A stretch of 64,000 nt of DNA. It comes from Mycobacteroides sp. LB1 (GTDB lineage: Bacteria > Actinomycetota > Actinomycetes > Mycobacteriales > Mycobacteriaceae). Shown in pieces: positions 12,115-21,752 of the stretch. Numbering within the stretch: the stretch's first letter is position 1; every line of letters starts with the position of its first letter. The stretch lies in assembly GCF_013449725.1 (NCBI RefSeq), contig NZ_JACCFF010000002.1:1-64000 (forward strand), read 5' to 3'. The notes beneath the pieces are model-generated. The model saw only the letters and a program-made list of their open reading frames with translations. It was not told where the DNA came from and did no database searches. A program made the position numbers and the translations under genes.

Positions 12115-12432
12115 GTGGCCCTTCCACAGTTGACTGACGAGCAGCGCGCCGCCGCGTTGGCGAAGGCGGCTGCCGCCCGCCGCATCCGCGCCGAGCTCAA
12201 GGAGAAGCTCAAGAAAGGCGGCACCAATCTCAAGCAGGTGCTCAAGGACGCCGAGACCGATGAGGTCCTCGGCAAGATGAAGGTTTCGGCTCTGCTGGAG
12301 GCCCTGCCGAAGGTCGGCAAGGTCAAGGCGCAGGAAATCATGACCGAACTGGAGATCGCCCCGACCCGCCGTCTGCGCGGTCTCGGTGATCGTCAGCGCA
12401 AGGCGCTGCTGGAGCGGTTCGACTTTTCCTGA
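12115..12432 (+). CDS. mihF: Mycobacterial integration host factor (mIHF)
   Basis: A 105-residue basic, helical nucleoid-associated protein. It binds and bends DNA, and is known as the host factor for mycobacteriophage L5 integration and as an essential chromosome organiser. The sequence [20 protein letters not shown] through a helix-hairpin-helix-like [13 protein letters not shown] is almost the same as the experimentally used short form in M. tuberculosis. I chose the GTG at 12115 with GGAGG just upstream (12106-12110). It heads a run of housekeeping genes mihF-gmk-rpoZ-coaBC-metK. Confidence 0.95.
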   Translation: MALPQLTDEQRAAALAKAAAARRIRAELKEKLKKGGTNLKQVLKDAETDEVLGKMKVSALLEALPKVGKVKAQEIMTELEIAPTRRLRGLGDRQRKALLERFDFS

Positions 12433-12442
12433 TCTTCTCCAG

Positions 12443-13389
<947 letters not shown>

Positions 13390-13406
13390 AAACCAGGACG
13401 ACGGTC

Positions 13407-14687
13407 ATGGCCGACCGCAAGCGGATCATCGTCGGAGTGGGCGGGGGAATCGCCGCCTACAAGGCCTGCACCGTGGTGCGCCAGCTCACCGAGGCTGGGC
13501 ACAGCGTCCGGGTTATTCCTACCGAGTCCGCCCTGCAATTCGTGGGCGCCGCGACATTCGAGGCACTCTCGGGTGAGTCGGTCAGGACCGGGGTGTTCGA
13601 GGATGTTCCCCAGGTCCCACATGTGCGGTTGGGGCAGGACGCAGACCTCGTGGTGGTCGCGCCTGCAACCGCGGACCTATTGGCGCGTGCCGCCACGGGT
13701 CGTGCCGACGACCTGCTGACCGCGACGCTGCTGACCGCACGTTGTCCGGTGCTCTTCGCCCCCGCGATGCACACAGAGATGTGGCTGCATGCCGCCACTC
13801 AGCACAACGTGTCGACGCTGCGCGAACGCGGCGCCGTGGTCCTGGAGCCCGCCTCGGGTCGGCTTACCGGCGCCGACAGCGGCCCAGGCCGCCTTCCCGA
13901 GGCCGAGGAGATCAGCACCCTGGCCCAACTGCTCCTGGCGCGAGCCGACGCGCTACCGCACGATCTGGCCGGTGTACGCGTCCTGGTGACCGCCGGCGGA
14001 ACCCGCGAGCCCCTGGACCCCGTGCGCTTCATCGGGAACCGCAGTTCCGGGAAGCAGGGATACGCGATAGCGCGGGTCGCCGCCCAGCGCGGCGCAGAGG
14101 TCACGCTCATCGCCGGCCACACCGTCGGGCTGCCCGACCCAGCCGGGGTCAACGTGGTCCACATCAGCTCCGCGGCGCAACTGCAGGACGCGGTCACCAA
14201 ACACGCATCCGAGGCGGAGGTGCTGATCATGGCGGCCGCCGTGGCCGACTTCCGCCCCGCGCACGTTGCGACCAACAAGATCAAAAAGAGCCATCCCCCC
14301 GTGGGGACAAACCCAGTCGAGGGCCCCGTCGATGCGCCCATCGAATTGCTGCGCAATGCCGATGTGCTGGCCGGAGTCGTGCGTGCGCGCACCGACGGGC
14401 AGCTGCCCAACATGCGGGCCATCGTCGGGTTTGCCGCCGAAACCGGCGATGCCAATGGCGATGTGCTCTTCCATGCGCGTTCCAAGCTGAAGCGCAAGGG
14501 CTGTGATCTGTTGGTAGTCAACGCTGTTGGCGAGGGACGGGCCTTCGAGGTGGACAGTAACGACGGTTGGCTGCTGTCCACCCAAAGCAGCGGCGAGGTC
14601 ACTGAAGTTGTCTTGGAGCACGGCACCAAAGTTCTGATGGCAAGCCGTATTGTGGATGCCGTTACCGGGCTTTGTCAGCGAACCTGA
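13407..14687 (+). CDS. coaBC: Bifunctional phosphopantothenoylcysteine decarboxylase / phosphopantothenate-cysteine ligase
   Basis: A 426-residue fusion carrying out two steps of coenzyme A synthesis. The N-terminal CoaC flavoprotein domain starts GVGGGIAAYKAC and contains PAMHTEMW, the mycobacterial version of the usual PxMNxxMW motif. The C-terminal CoaB ligase domain (from about residue 190) shows VTAGGTREPLDPVRFIGN, RSSGKQG, the AAAVADF motif and the KIKK lysines. It is 17 nt downstream of rpoZ. Its stop codon lies inside a 19-bp palindrome that precedes metK. Confidence 0.96.
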   Translation: MADRKRIIVGVGGGIAAYKACTVVRQLTEAGHSVRVIPTESALQFVGAATFEALSGESVRTGVFEDVPQVPHVRLGQDADLVVVAPATADLLARAATGRADDLLTATLLTARCPVLFAPAMHTEMWLHAATQHNVSTLRERGAVVLEPASGRLTGADSGPGRLPEAEEISTLAQLLLARADALPHDLAGVRVLVTAGGTREPLDPVRFIGNRSSGKQGYAIARVAAQRGAEVTLIAGHTVGLPDPAGVNVVHISSAAQLQDAVTKHASEAEVLIMAAAVADFRPAHVATNKIKKSHPPVGTNPVEGPVDAPIELLRNADVLAGVVRARTDGQLPNMRAIVGFAAETGDANGDVLFHARSKLKRKGCDLLVVNAVGEGRAFEVDSNDGWLLSTQSSGEVTEVVLEHGTKVLMASRIVDAVTGLCQRT

Positions 14688-14690
14688 CAA
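14672..14690. promoter_or_regulatory. Perfect 7-5-7 palindrome between coaBC and metK
   Basis: TTGTCAG and CTGACAA are separated by CGAAC. It spans the coaBC stop codon, about 75 nt upstream of the metK start. There is no U-tract, so it is not a standard intrinsic terminator. It may be an operator for metK or an mRNA hairpin. Confidence 0.45.
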
Positions 14691-14763
14691 CCGGGCACGG
14701 CCTCAGTCTCTGTTCGTCGGCCATAATGCTTAGTACACGTAACGATCTGAAAGGGGCTGCGCT

Positions 14764-15966
14764 GTGAGCTCAGCGGGACGGCTTTTCACCAGTGAATCGG
14801 TAACCGAGGGGCACCCGGACAAGATCTGTGATGCCATCAGCGATTCGATCCTCGATGCGCTGCTCGCACAGGACCCCAAGTCCCGGGTCGCGGTGGAGAC
14901 GCTGGTGACCACCGGCCAAGTTCACGTCGCCGGCGAGGTCACCACGTCCGCGTACGCCGACATCCCAAAGATCGTGCGCGATCGCGTTCTGGAAATCGGC
15001 TACGACTCGTCATCCAAGGGCTTCGACGGGCACTCCTGCGGGGTGAACATCGCCATCGGCGCCCAGTCGCCGGATATCGCTCAGGGTGTGGACACCGCCC
15101 ATGAGGCCCGCGTCGAGGGCGCGGCGGATCCGCTGGACGCCCAGGGCGCCGGCGACCAGGGGCTGATGTTCGGGTATGCCATCAACGACACCCCGGAGTT
15201 GATGCCGCTGCCCATCGCGCTGGCGCACCGCCTCGCGCGCCGACTGACCGAGGTCCGCAAGGACGGCTTGCTGCCGTACCTGCGTCCTGATGGCAAGACC
15301 CAGGTCACCATCGAGTACGACGGCGACAAAGCCGTCCGGCTCGACACGGTGGTGCTCTCGACGCAGCATGCCGCCGATATCGACCTGGACAATCTGCTGA
15401 CCCCGGATATCCGCGAAAAGGTCGTCAACACCGTCCTGGACGAGCTCGAGCAGGAATCGCTGGATATCTCCGACTACCGGCTGCTGGTCAACCCGACGGG
15501 CAAGTTCGTGCTCGGTGGCCCGATGGGTGACGCGGGCCTGACCGGCCGCAAGATCATCGTCGACACCTACGGGGGCTGGGCCCGTCACGGCGGTGGCGCG
15601 TTCTCCGGTAAGGATCCGTCGAAGGTTGACCGCTCCGCTGCCTATGCGATGCGCTGGGTGGCCAAGAACGTGGTGGCCGCCGAGCTGGCGGACCGGGTTG
15701 AGGTTCAGGTCGCCTACGCGATCGGTAAGGCCGCACCCGTGGGACTGTTCATCGACACCTTCGGCACCAACAAGGTGGACCAGGCCAAGATCGAGAAGGC
15801 CATCAACGAGGTGTTCGACCTGCGGCCGGGCGCCATCATCCGTGACCTGGACCTGCTGCGGCCGATTTACGCGCAGACCGCCGCGTACGGCCACTTCGGG
15901 CGCACCGATATCGATCTGCCGTGGGAGCGGACCGATCGAGTCGACGCCTTGAAGGCTGCCGTTTAG
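14764..15966 (+). CDS. metK: S-adenosylmethionine synthetase
   Basis: A 400-residue enzyme that makes SAM from methionine and ATP. Signatures include [16 protein letters not shown] near the N-terminus, [12 protein letters not shown], and [19 protein letters not shown]. The GTG start at 14764 has GAAAGGGG upstream. A possible -10 (CATAAT, about 14722) lies in the 76-nt gap after coaBC. It is followed by a strong intrinsic terminator, which closes the mihF-metK unit. No SAM riboswitch is present in the short leader. Confidence 0.97.
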   Translation: MSSAGRLFTSESVTEGHPDKICDAISDSILDALLAQDPKSRVAVETLVTTGQVHVAGEVTTSAYADIPKIVRDRVLEIGYDSSSKGFDGHSCGVNIAIGAQSPDIAQGVDTAHEARVEGAADPLDAQGAGDQGLMFGYAINDTPELMPLPIALAHRLARRLTEVRKDGLLPYLRPDGKTQVTIEYDGDKAVRLDTVVLSTQHAADIDLDNLLTPDIREKVVNTVLDELEQESLDISDYRLLVNPTGKFVLGGPMGDAGLTGRKIIVDTYGGWARHGGGAFSGKDPSKVDRSAAYAMRWVAKNVVAAELADRVEVQVAYAIGKAAPVGLFIDTFGTNKVDQAKIEKAINEVFDLRPGAIIRDLDLLRPIYAQTAAYGHFGRTDIDLPWERTDRVDALKAAV

Positions 15967-15978
15967 CTCTTCGTGCGC

Positions 15979-16022
15979 AAAAACGCCGGGAGTGAGCGCT
16001 ACTGCTCACACCCGGCGTTTTT
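15979..16022 (+). terminator. Intrinsic terminator after metK
   Basis: A long inverted repeat, AAAAACGCCGGG ... CCCGGCGTTTTT, with an inner TGAGC/GCTCA pair, gives a stem of about 17 bp with one short internal loop and ends in a T run. It begins 13 nt after the metK stop and is symmetrical enough to work in both directions. Confidence 0.92.
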
Positions 16023-16091
16023 GTCGCGTTGGTGCTCAGACCCGGCGATGCCCAGGGGATGCGGTACCTGGCCGGTGGCGTTTGTCAGGAC

Positions 16092-16892
16092 ATGGCGCGT
16101 GATGAGCTATCGGTGTTCACGACAGGTGACGGCTGCACGGTGGCTTACCGGATCGACGGCCCGCCGGCGGCGCCGGTCTTGGTGCTGTCCAATTCGATAG
16201 GCACCACCATGGGCATGTGGGATGCTCAGCTCGCGGCGTTGTCCCAGTCCTTTCGGGTACTGCGTTACGACACCCGGGGCCACGGTGCCTCGGGCGCACC
16301 GGCCGGGCCCTACTCCCTGGACCGCCTCGGATACGACGTCGTCGAACTGCTCGATGCGCTGGGCCTCGACCGTGTGCACTTCTGCGGTCTGTCCCTGGGC
16401 GGATTCATCGGGCAATGGCTGGGCTACCGGCAGCCGAGCAGGATCGATCACTTGATCCTTGCCAACACTGCGGCACATCTGGAACCAAGATCGTTCTGGG
16501 ACGGGCGTATTGCCGATGTGCTGGCGGCCGGCGATCTGACCGAGATCGCTAATAGCTTCCTGCGCAACTGGTTTCCCGCGAATATGCTCGACCCACTCGA
16601 TGAGGCAGTCATTCCTTTCCAGGCCGGGCTGCTGGCAATGAATCCGTTCGGGCTGGCCGGCTGCTACGCGGCGGTCCGCGACACGGATCTGCGCGCTACC
16701 GGTGCCCTGATCACGAGACCGACCCTTGTTGTCGCGGGGGAATTCGACACGGTGACGACACTTGCTCACGGCGAGTTCATCGCATCCGCCGTCCCCGGGG
16801 CCAGGTTGGTGACGTTGCCAGTGGTGCATCTGTCGAACGTCGAGCAACCTCGCGAATTCCTCGAGGCGACACTCGAATTCCTCCCGGGCTAG
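16092..16892 (+). CDS. Alpha/beta hydrolase, 3-oxoadipate enol-lactonase (PcaD)-like
   Basis: About 266 residues. The fold signatures are RYDTRGHGASGAP, the nucleophile elbow GLSLGG, a late acidic stretch VVAGEFDTVT, and HLSNVEQP with the catalytic His. These resemble 3-oxoadipate enol-lactone hydrolases, but no other beta-ketoadipate gene is nearby, so the substrate is unknown. I chose the ATG at 16092 by family alignment; in-frame starts at 16059 and further upstream would add a poorly conserved tail near the metK terminator. It ends 50 nt before the beta-ureidopropionase gene and may be co-transcribed with that cluster. Confidence 0.8.
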   Translation: MARDELSVFTTGDGCTVAYRIDGPPAAPVLVLSNSIGTTMGMWDAQLAALSQSFRVLRYDTRGHGASGAPAGPYSLDRLGYDVVELLDALGLDRVHFCGLSLGGFIGQWLGYRQPSRIDHLILANTAAHLEPRSFWDGRIADVLAAGDLTEIANSFLRNWFPANMLDPLDEAVIPFQAGLLAMNPFGLAGCYAAVRDTDLRATGALITRPTLVVAGEFDTVTTLAHGEFIASAVPGARLVTLPVVHLSNVEQPREFLEATLEFLPG

Positions 16893-16941
16893 CTGCCTCC
16901 ATTGCCGCGCGCGCCAGGCCCGGTGCGAATAAGGTCAATCG

Positions 16942-17823
16942 ATGACGGTGTCTGATGCTCTTCGCGCGAGCGGCTCATCGGTGATCAGGGCCGCGCTCAC
17001 GCAGGCCACGTGGACCGGCGACAAGGAATCCATGCTCGCCAAGCACGAACGTTTTGTCGCCGAGGCGGCATCCAAGGGTGCTCAGGTGATCTGCTTCCAG
17101 GAGTTGTTCTACGGCCCCTATTTCGGCGTCGTGCAGGACAAGAAGTACTACGACTACGCCGAATCCGTGCCCGGTCCCGTCACCGAGCGGTTCGCGGCGC
17201 TCGCCAGAGAACACCGCATGGTCATGGTGCTTCCGGTGTACGAGGAGGAGCAGCCGGGCGTCCTCTACAACACCGCGGCAGTCATCGACGCCGATGGCAG
17301 TTACCTCGGCAAATATCGCAAGCACCACATACCGCACCTCGATCGGTTCTGGGAGAAGTTCTACTTCCGCCCAGGCAATCTCGGTTACCCGGTGTTCGAC
17401 ACCGCGGTGGGAAGAATCGGCGTCTACATCTGTTACGACCGGCATTTTCCCGAGGGCTGGCGCAATTACGGCCTTGCTGGGGCCGAGTTGGTCTTCAACC
17501 CTTCGGCCACCAAACCCGGTCTTTCCAATAGGCTTTGGGAGCTGGAACAACCCGCAGCGGCAGCGGCCAACCAGTATTTCGTCGGGGCCAACAACCGGAT
17601 AGGCAGCGAGAGAGGCGAATTCGGGGATCAGGCCGTCACGTTCTACGGCAGTTCCTACTTCGTCGACCCGCGCGGCAACTATGTTGGCGAGATCGCCTCC
17701 GAGAGTGATGAAGAGATCGTGATTCGAGACCTGGACCTGTCCGTGGTCCGAGAAGTACGGGGTGACTGGCAGTTCTACCGGGATCGCCGGCCAGACACCT
17801 ACGGCCCGATCGTCGCACCGTAG
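16942..17823 (+). CDS. Beta-ureidopropionase / N-carbamoyl amidohydrolase (nitrilase superfamily)
   Basis: A 293-residue carbon-nitrogen hydrolase with the catalytic Glu54 (CFQELF), Lys127 (GKYRKHHIPH) and Cys164 (YICYDRHFPE). It would hydrolyse N-carbamoyl-beta-alanine or related N-carbamoyl amines, the last step of reductive pyrimidine or hydantoin breakdown. The dihydropyrimidinase gene follows after 8 nt. The first 13 residues ([13 protein letters not shown]) come from an inverted copy of the 22-bp repeat and precede the conserved start of the domain (VIRAALTQATW). A GTG at 16981 after the repeat is an alternative start. N-carbamoylputrescine amidase is another possible specificity. Confidence 0.88.
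   Translation: MTVSDALRASGSSVIRAALTQATWTGDKESMLAKHERFVAEAASKGAQVICFQELFYGPYFGVVQDKKYYDYAESVPGPVTERFAALAREHRMVMVLPVYEEEQPGVLYNTAAVIDADGSYLGKYRKHHIPHLDRFWEKFYFRPGNLGYPVFDTAVGRIGVYICYDRHFPEGWRNYGLAGAELVFNPSATKPGLSNRLWELEQPAAAAANQYFVGANNRIGSERGEFGDQAVTFYGSSYFVDPRGNYVGEIASESDEEIVIRDLDLSVVREVRGDWQFYRDRRPDTYGPIVAP
16958..16979 (-). repeat. 22-bp interspersed repeat, inverted copy in the beta-ureidopropionase N-terminus
   Basis: It is the reverse complement of the repeat unit, with 21 of 22 positions matching. It is read in frame as ALRASGSS, codons 6-13 of the gene. Confidence 0.8.
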
Positions 17824-17831
17824 GAGGCGCG

Positions 17832-19253
17832 ATGGCAACGACATTGATTCGAGGCGGCACCGTGGTAACGGCGACCGGCCGTGGCGACGCGGATGTCCTG
17901 GTCGATGGCGAGAAGATCGCGGCGGTTCTGCTGCCGGGCAGCACGGTGCTCGGAGTAGACCTGGCCGGGACCGTCGACACGGTGATCGAGGCAGGCGGCA
18001 AGTATGTCATCCCGGGCGGTATCGATGCCCACACCCATATGTCGATGCCCTTCGGCGGGACCACCGCCTCCGATGACTTCGAAACCGGGACCCGGGCGGC
18101 CGCCTGGGGCGGCACCACCACCATCATCGACTTCGCGGTGCAGAAATTCGGTGAACGGCTGGAGGATTCACTGCAGACGTGGCACCAGATGGCCGCGGGC
18201 CAATGCGCGGTCGATTACTCCTTCCATCAGATCGTGGGCGATGTCAACGACGCATCGTTGACAGCACTGCGTCGCCTGGCCGACGAGGGCATCACCAGCT
18301 ACAAGATGTTCATGGCGTACCCCGGGGTGTTCTACAGCGATGACGCGCAGATTCTGCGGGCCATGCAGGTCGGCGCCGACACCGGGCTGATGACGATGAT
18401 GCACGCCGAGAATGGCCCTGCCATAGACGTTCTGGTGGCACAGCTGCTCGCTGCGGGGAAGACCGAACCCTACTACCACGGGATCGCCCGGGCCTGGCAG
18501 CTGGAGGAAGAGGCCACACACCGCGCCATCATGCTGTCGAATCTGACGGGTGCGCCGCTGTACGTCGTACACGTCTCGGCGAAACAGGCCGTCGCGCAGC
18601 TGGCCGCCGCACGTGACGCGGGCCAGAACGTGTACGGGGAGACCTGCCCTCAATATCTGTACCTGTCCCTGGAGGAAAACCTGGGTGCGCCCGGTTTCGA
18701 GGGGGCCAAGTGGGTCTGCTCGACACCGCTGCGCTCCAAACACGAGCACCACCAGGACGAGATGTGGCGCGCGTTGCGCACCAACGACATCCAGATGGTG
18801 TCGACCGACCATTGCCCGTTCTGCATGAAGGGACAGAAGGACGTGGGCATCGGTGACTTCTCGAAGATTCCCAACGGGATCGGCTCGATCGAACATCGGA
18901 TGGACTTGCTATTCCAAGGAGTCGTCGACGGCCGGATCACCGTGGAGCGTTGGGTCGAGATCACCTCGACCACCCCGGCACGGATGTTCGGGCTCTACGG
19001 GCGCAAGGGTGTGATCGCCCCGGGTGCCGACGCGGACATCGTTGTCTATAACCCCAACGGGCACACCTCAATCGGGTTGGGCAAGACCCACCACATGAAC
19101 ATGGACCACTCGGCGTGGGAGGGATACGAGATCGACGGGCACGTCGACACCGTGCTCTCCCGCGGAAAGGTGATCGTCGACGGCGACGAGTATCTCGGCA
19201 GCAAGGGAGACGGCGCGTTCCTGCGCCGCGACCTGTGTCAATACCTGATCTGA
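17832..19253 (+). CDS. hydA: Dihydropyrimidinase / D-hydantoinase
   Basis: A 473-residue amidohydrolase that opens dihydrouracil, dihydrothymine or 5-substituted hydantoins. The binuclear metal site is seen in GIDAHTHM (H67, H69), the carboxylated lysine K158 in ITSYKMFMAYPG, VHVSAKQA, and the Asp in VSTDHCPF. The family motif GETCPQYLYL is present. Length and motifs fit the bacterial dihydropyrimidinase/hydantoinase family. It lies 8 nt downstream of the beta-ureidopropionase gene and 25 nt upstream of an LLM flavoenzyme gene, all on one strand. Confidence 0.93.
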   Translation: MATTLIRGGTVVTATGRGDADVLVDGEKIAAVLLPGSTVLGVDLAGTVDTVIEAGGKYVIPGGIDAHTHMSMPFGGTTASDDFETGTRAAAWGGTTTIIDFAVQKFGERLEDSLQTWHQMAAGQCAVDYSFHQIVGDVNDASLTALRRLADEGITSYKMFMAYPGVFYSDDAQILRAMQVGADTGLMTMMHAENGPAIDVLVAQLLAAGKTEPYYHGIARAWQLEEEATHRAIMLSNLTGAPLYVVHVSAKQAVAQLAAARDAGQNVYGETCPQYLYLSLEENLGAPGFEGAKWVCSTPLRSKHEHHQDEMWRALRTNDIQMVSTDHCPFCMKGQKDVGIGDFSKIPNGIGSIEHRMDLLFQGVVDGRITVERWVEITSTTPARMFGLYGRKGVIAPGADADIVVYNPNGHTSIGLGKTHHMNMDHSAWEGYEIDGHVDTVLSRGKVIVDGDEYLGSKGDGAFLRRDLCQYLI

Positions 19254-19278
19254 CCCGGATCGATAGGGAGGGCCCGCG

Positions 19279-20298
19279 ATGGACTTCGGAGTTGTCCTGC
19301 AGTGTGATCCACCGGCGGTACGAACTGTGCAGCTGGCGAAACTCGCGGAGGCCCACGGCTTCAGTCATCTGTGGACCTTCGATTCACACCTGCTGTGGCA
19401 GGAGCCCTATGTGCTTTACAGCCAGATTCTGCACGAGACGAGGCGGATTGTCGTGGGGCCCATGGTCACCAATCCGGCAACGCGGGACTGGACCGTCACG
19501 GCGTCGTTGTACGCGACCTTGAACGATATGTATGGCAACCGCACGATCTGCGGTATCGGCCGGGGCGATTCGGCGGTGCGGGTGACCGGTGGCGCACCGA
19601 CGACCCTGGCCACACTGCGCGAATCCATCCATGTCATCAGGGAGCTCGCGAACTCGCGGCCCGTCGAATACCAGGGCGCCACACTGCAGTTCCCGTGGAG
19701 CCGGAATTCCGAGCTGGAGGTGTGGGTGGCGGCCTACGGACCCAAAGCCCTGGCTCTGACCGGTGAGTTCGCAGACGGGTTCATCTTGCAGCTTGCCGAT
19801 ATCGATATCGCACGGTGGATGATCGGGGCAGTGCGGGACGCCGCGGTGGCGGCCGGACGTGATCCTGCCGCAGTGCGGATCTGCGTGGCCGCACCCATGT
19901 ATGTGGGATCGGACTGGGCGCATATGCGCGATCAATGCCGGTGGTTCGGCGGGATGGTGGGCAATCACATCGCCGATATTGTGGCCAGGTATGGCCCCAA
20001 CGGGCAAGTGCCGCAATCACTTACCGACTACATTGCCGGGCGTGAGGGATATGACTACAACCAGCACGGCCGGGCGGGCAATACCCACGCGGAATTCGTG
20101 AGCGACGATATCGTGGATCGCTTCTGTGTGCTCGGCACAGCCGAGGATCACGTCGCCAAGCTGTCAGAGCTCAAGGCGCTCGGGGTGGACCAGTTCGCCG
20201 GGTACCTCCAACACGATAACAAGGAAGAGACCCTGCGGGTATACGGGGAAACGGTCATTCCCGCACTGTCGCAACACATCACGGCGAAGAGTCGCTGA
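19279..20298 (+). CDS. LLM-class flavin/F420-dependent oxidoreductase of the pyrimidine-hydantoin cluster
   Basis: A 339-residue luciferase-like TIM-barrel protein. It begins MDFGVVLQCDPPA, with the LAEAHGFSHLWTFDSH and NDMYGNRTICGIGRGDSA stretches seen in the F420-type branch (the TIGR03842 subfamily as I recall it). It is embedded between dihydropyrimidinase and an NCS1 permease, 2 nt from the latter. No classical dihydropyrimidine dehydrogenase gene is present, so this enzyme may perform or replace the ring-reducing or ring-oxidising step (inference). Cofactor choice (F420 or FMN) is not certain from sequence. Confidence 0.85.
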   Translation: MDFGVVLQCDPPAVRTVQLAKLAEAHGFSHLWTFDSHLLWQEPYVLYSQILHETRRIVVGPMVTNPATRDWTVTASLYATLNDMYGNRTICGIGRGDSAVRVTGGAPTTLATLRESIHVIRELANSRPVEYQGATLQFPWSRNSELEVWVAAYGPKALALTGEFADGFILQLADIDIARWMIGAVRDAAVAAGRDPAAVRICVAAPMYVGSDWAHMRDQCRWFGGMVGNHIADIVARYGPNGQVPQSLTDYIAGREGYDYNQHGRAGNTHAEFVSDDIVDRFCVLGTAEDHVAKLSELKALGVDQFAGYLQHDNKEETLRVYGETVIPALSQHITAKSR

Positions 20299-20300
20299 CG

Positions 20301-21752
20301 ATGGCCGAGAGGCGGCTTGTGCCGGTGACGACATCGGGCAGGTTGAGCAACGAAGACCTGGCGCCGACCACCGCGGCCCAGGCGACCTGGCGCACCTGGG
20401 ACCTCTTCTGCCTGTGGATGACCTCGGCGCACAGCCTGGGCAGCTACGGCTTCGCCGTGGGCATGCTGGCGCTGGGGCTGACGGGTTGGCAGACCATGCT
20501 CGCACTCTTCGCCGGGGTGTTGATGCTCTGGTTCGGGAGCAACCTGATCGGGATAGCCGGCCAGCGGCTGGGGGTGCCCTTCCCGGTTTTCGCGCGCGCC
20601 ACATTCGGGGTCTTCGGAGCCAACGTGCCGGCATTGCTGCGCGGGCTGGTCGCGATCTTCTGGTACGGGATCCAGACCTACCTGGCGTCGACGGCGGTCA
20701 TCGTGCTGCTCCTGCGGCTGGATCCGGGGTTGCGGTCGTGGACGGAACCGACCTTCCTGGGCCTACACGCCTTGGGGTGGGCCGCCTTCCTGACCCTGTG
20801 GACCGTGCAGCTGCTGATCCTCAATTACGGCATGGAGATCGTGCGCAAGGCGTCCGATGTGGCGGGCCCGGTGGTCTGGATCGGGATGATCGCCCTGGCG
20901 ATATGGATGCTGGCCAGTGTGGGCTGGAGCATCGATTTCGGTGCCCGCGCCGGTGTCCCGCTGACATCCGGAGCCACGGTGCTGGCATTCACCGGAGTGG
21001 CATTCTTGATGGTCGCCTTCATGGCGGGCCCCTTGGTCAACTACGCGGACTTCGCCCGTTTCGCACCGAGCAGGCAGGCGATCCTGCGGGGTAACGCGTT
21101 GGGTATTCCGTTCAACGAGACCGCATTCGTGGTGATCTCGATCGTCATTTCGCTTGCCGCGCTGAAGAAGTACGGCAGCGCGATGATCGACCCGGTGAAG
21201 CTGGTCGCGGATATCGATTCGGATGCCATCGTGATCGTCGCTGCGATCTTCTTCGCGATCGCGACCGTGGGTATCAACGTGGTGCTCAATTTCGTCTCAC
21301 CCTCCTACGACATCTCCAATGTCGCCCCGAAATACATCTCATTTCGCACGGGGGGCATCATCACCGCGGTCCTGTCGATCGCGGTGTTGCCCTGGAAAAT
21401 CTGGGGGAACGAGGCCGCCATCGTGTACTTCCTCGGCGGGGTGGGCGCCTTGATGGGACCGGTGTTCGGGATCCTTGTCGTGGACTACTACCTGCTGCGC
21501 GGCCAACGCACGAACACCGCCGACCTGTACTCGGAATCCACCGCCGGTGCCTACTTCTACACCCGCGGGTTCAACCCGGCGGCACTGATCGCGTTGGGTG
21601 TTTCTGGTGCGGCGGCGATCGCCATCGCGCTGGTGCCCTCGTCACAGAGCCTGACCGCAGTTTCCTGGCCGGTAGGCGCGCTGCTGGGAGGCGCGCTCAT
21701 GTACGCGCTGAGTCTGCGGCCGCGTCGGACTAGCCGTGCAGCGCCTTCTTGA
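20301..21752 (+). CDS. NCS1-family nucleobase/hydantoin permease
   Basis: A 483-residue integral membrane protein with about twelve hydrophobic helices. It has the NCS1 N-terminal pattern (NEDLAPTTAAQATW, then LWMTSAHSLGSYGFAVGML), GVPFPVFARATFGVFGAN, and VDYYLLRG near the C-terminus. NCS1 proteins import uracil, cytosine, allantoin or hydantoins with Na+ or H+. Its place directly after the catabolic enzymes indicates the substrate is the ring they degrade. The last 23 nt overlap the convergent NlhH-like gene. Confidence 0.92.
   Translation: MAERRLVPVTTSGRLSNEDLAPTTAAQATWRTWDLFCLWMTSAHSLGSYGFAVGMLALGLTGWQTMLALFAGVLMLWFGSNLIGIAGQRLGVPFPVFARATFGVFGANVPALLRGLVAIFWYGIQTYLASTAVIVLLLRLDPGLRSWTEPTFLGLHALGWAAFLTLWTVQLLILNYGMEIVRKASDVAGPVVWIGMIALAIWMLASVGWSIDFGARAGVPLTSGATVLAFTGVAFLMVAFMAGPLVNYADFARFAPSRQAILRGNALGIPFNETAFVVISIVISLAALKKYGSAMIDPVKLVADIDSDAIVIVAAIFFAIATVGINVVLNFVSPSYDISNVAPKYISFRTGGIITAVLSIAVLPWKIWGNEAAIVYFLGGVGALMGPVFGILVVDYYLLRGQRTNTADLYSESTAGAYFYTRGFNPAALIALGVSGAAAIAIALVPSSQSLTAVSWPVGALLGGALMYALSLRPRRTSRAAPS

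Noticed and set aside
14688..14763. SAM riboswitch upstream of metK
   Set aside because: The 76-nt gap is too short and has no SAM-box pattern; only a palindrome and promoter-like bases are seen.
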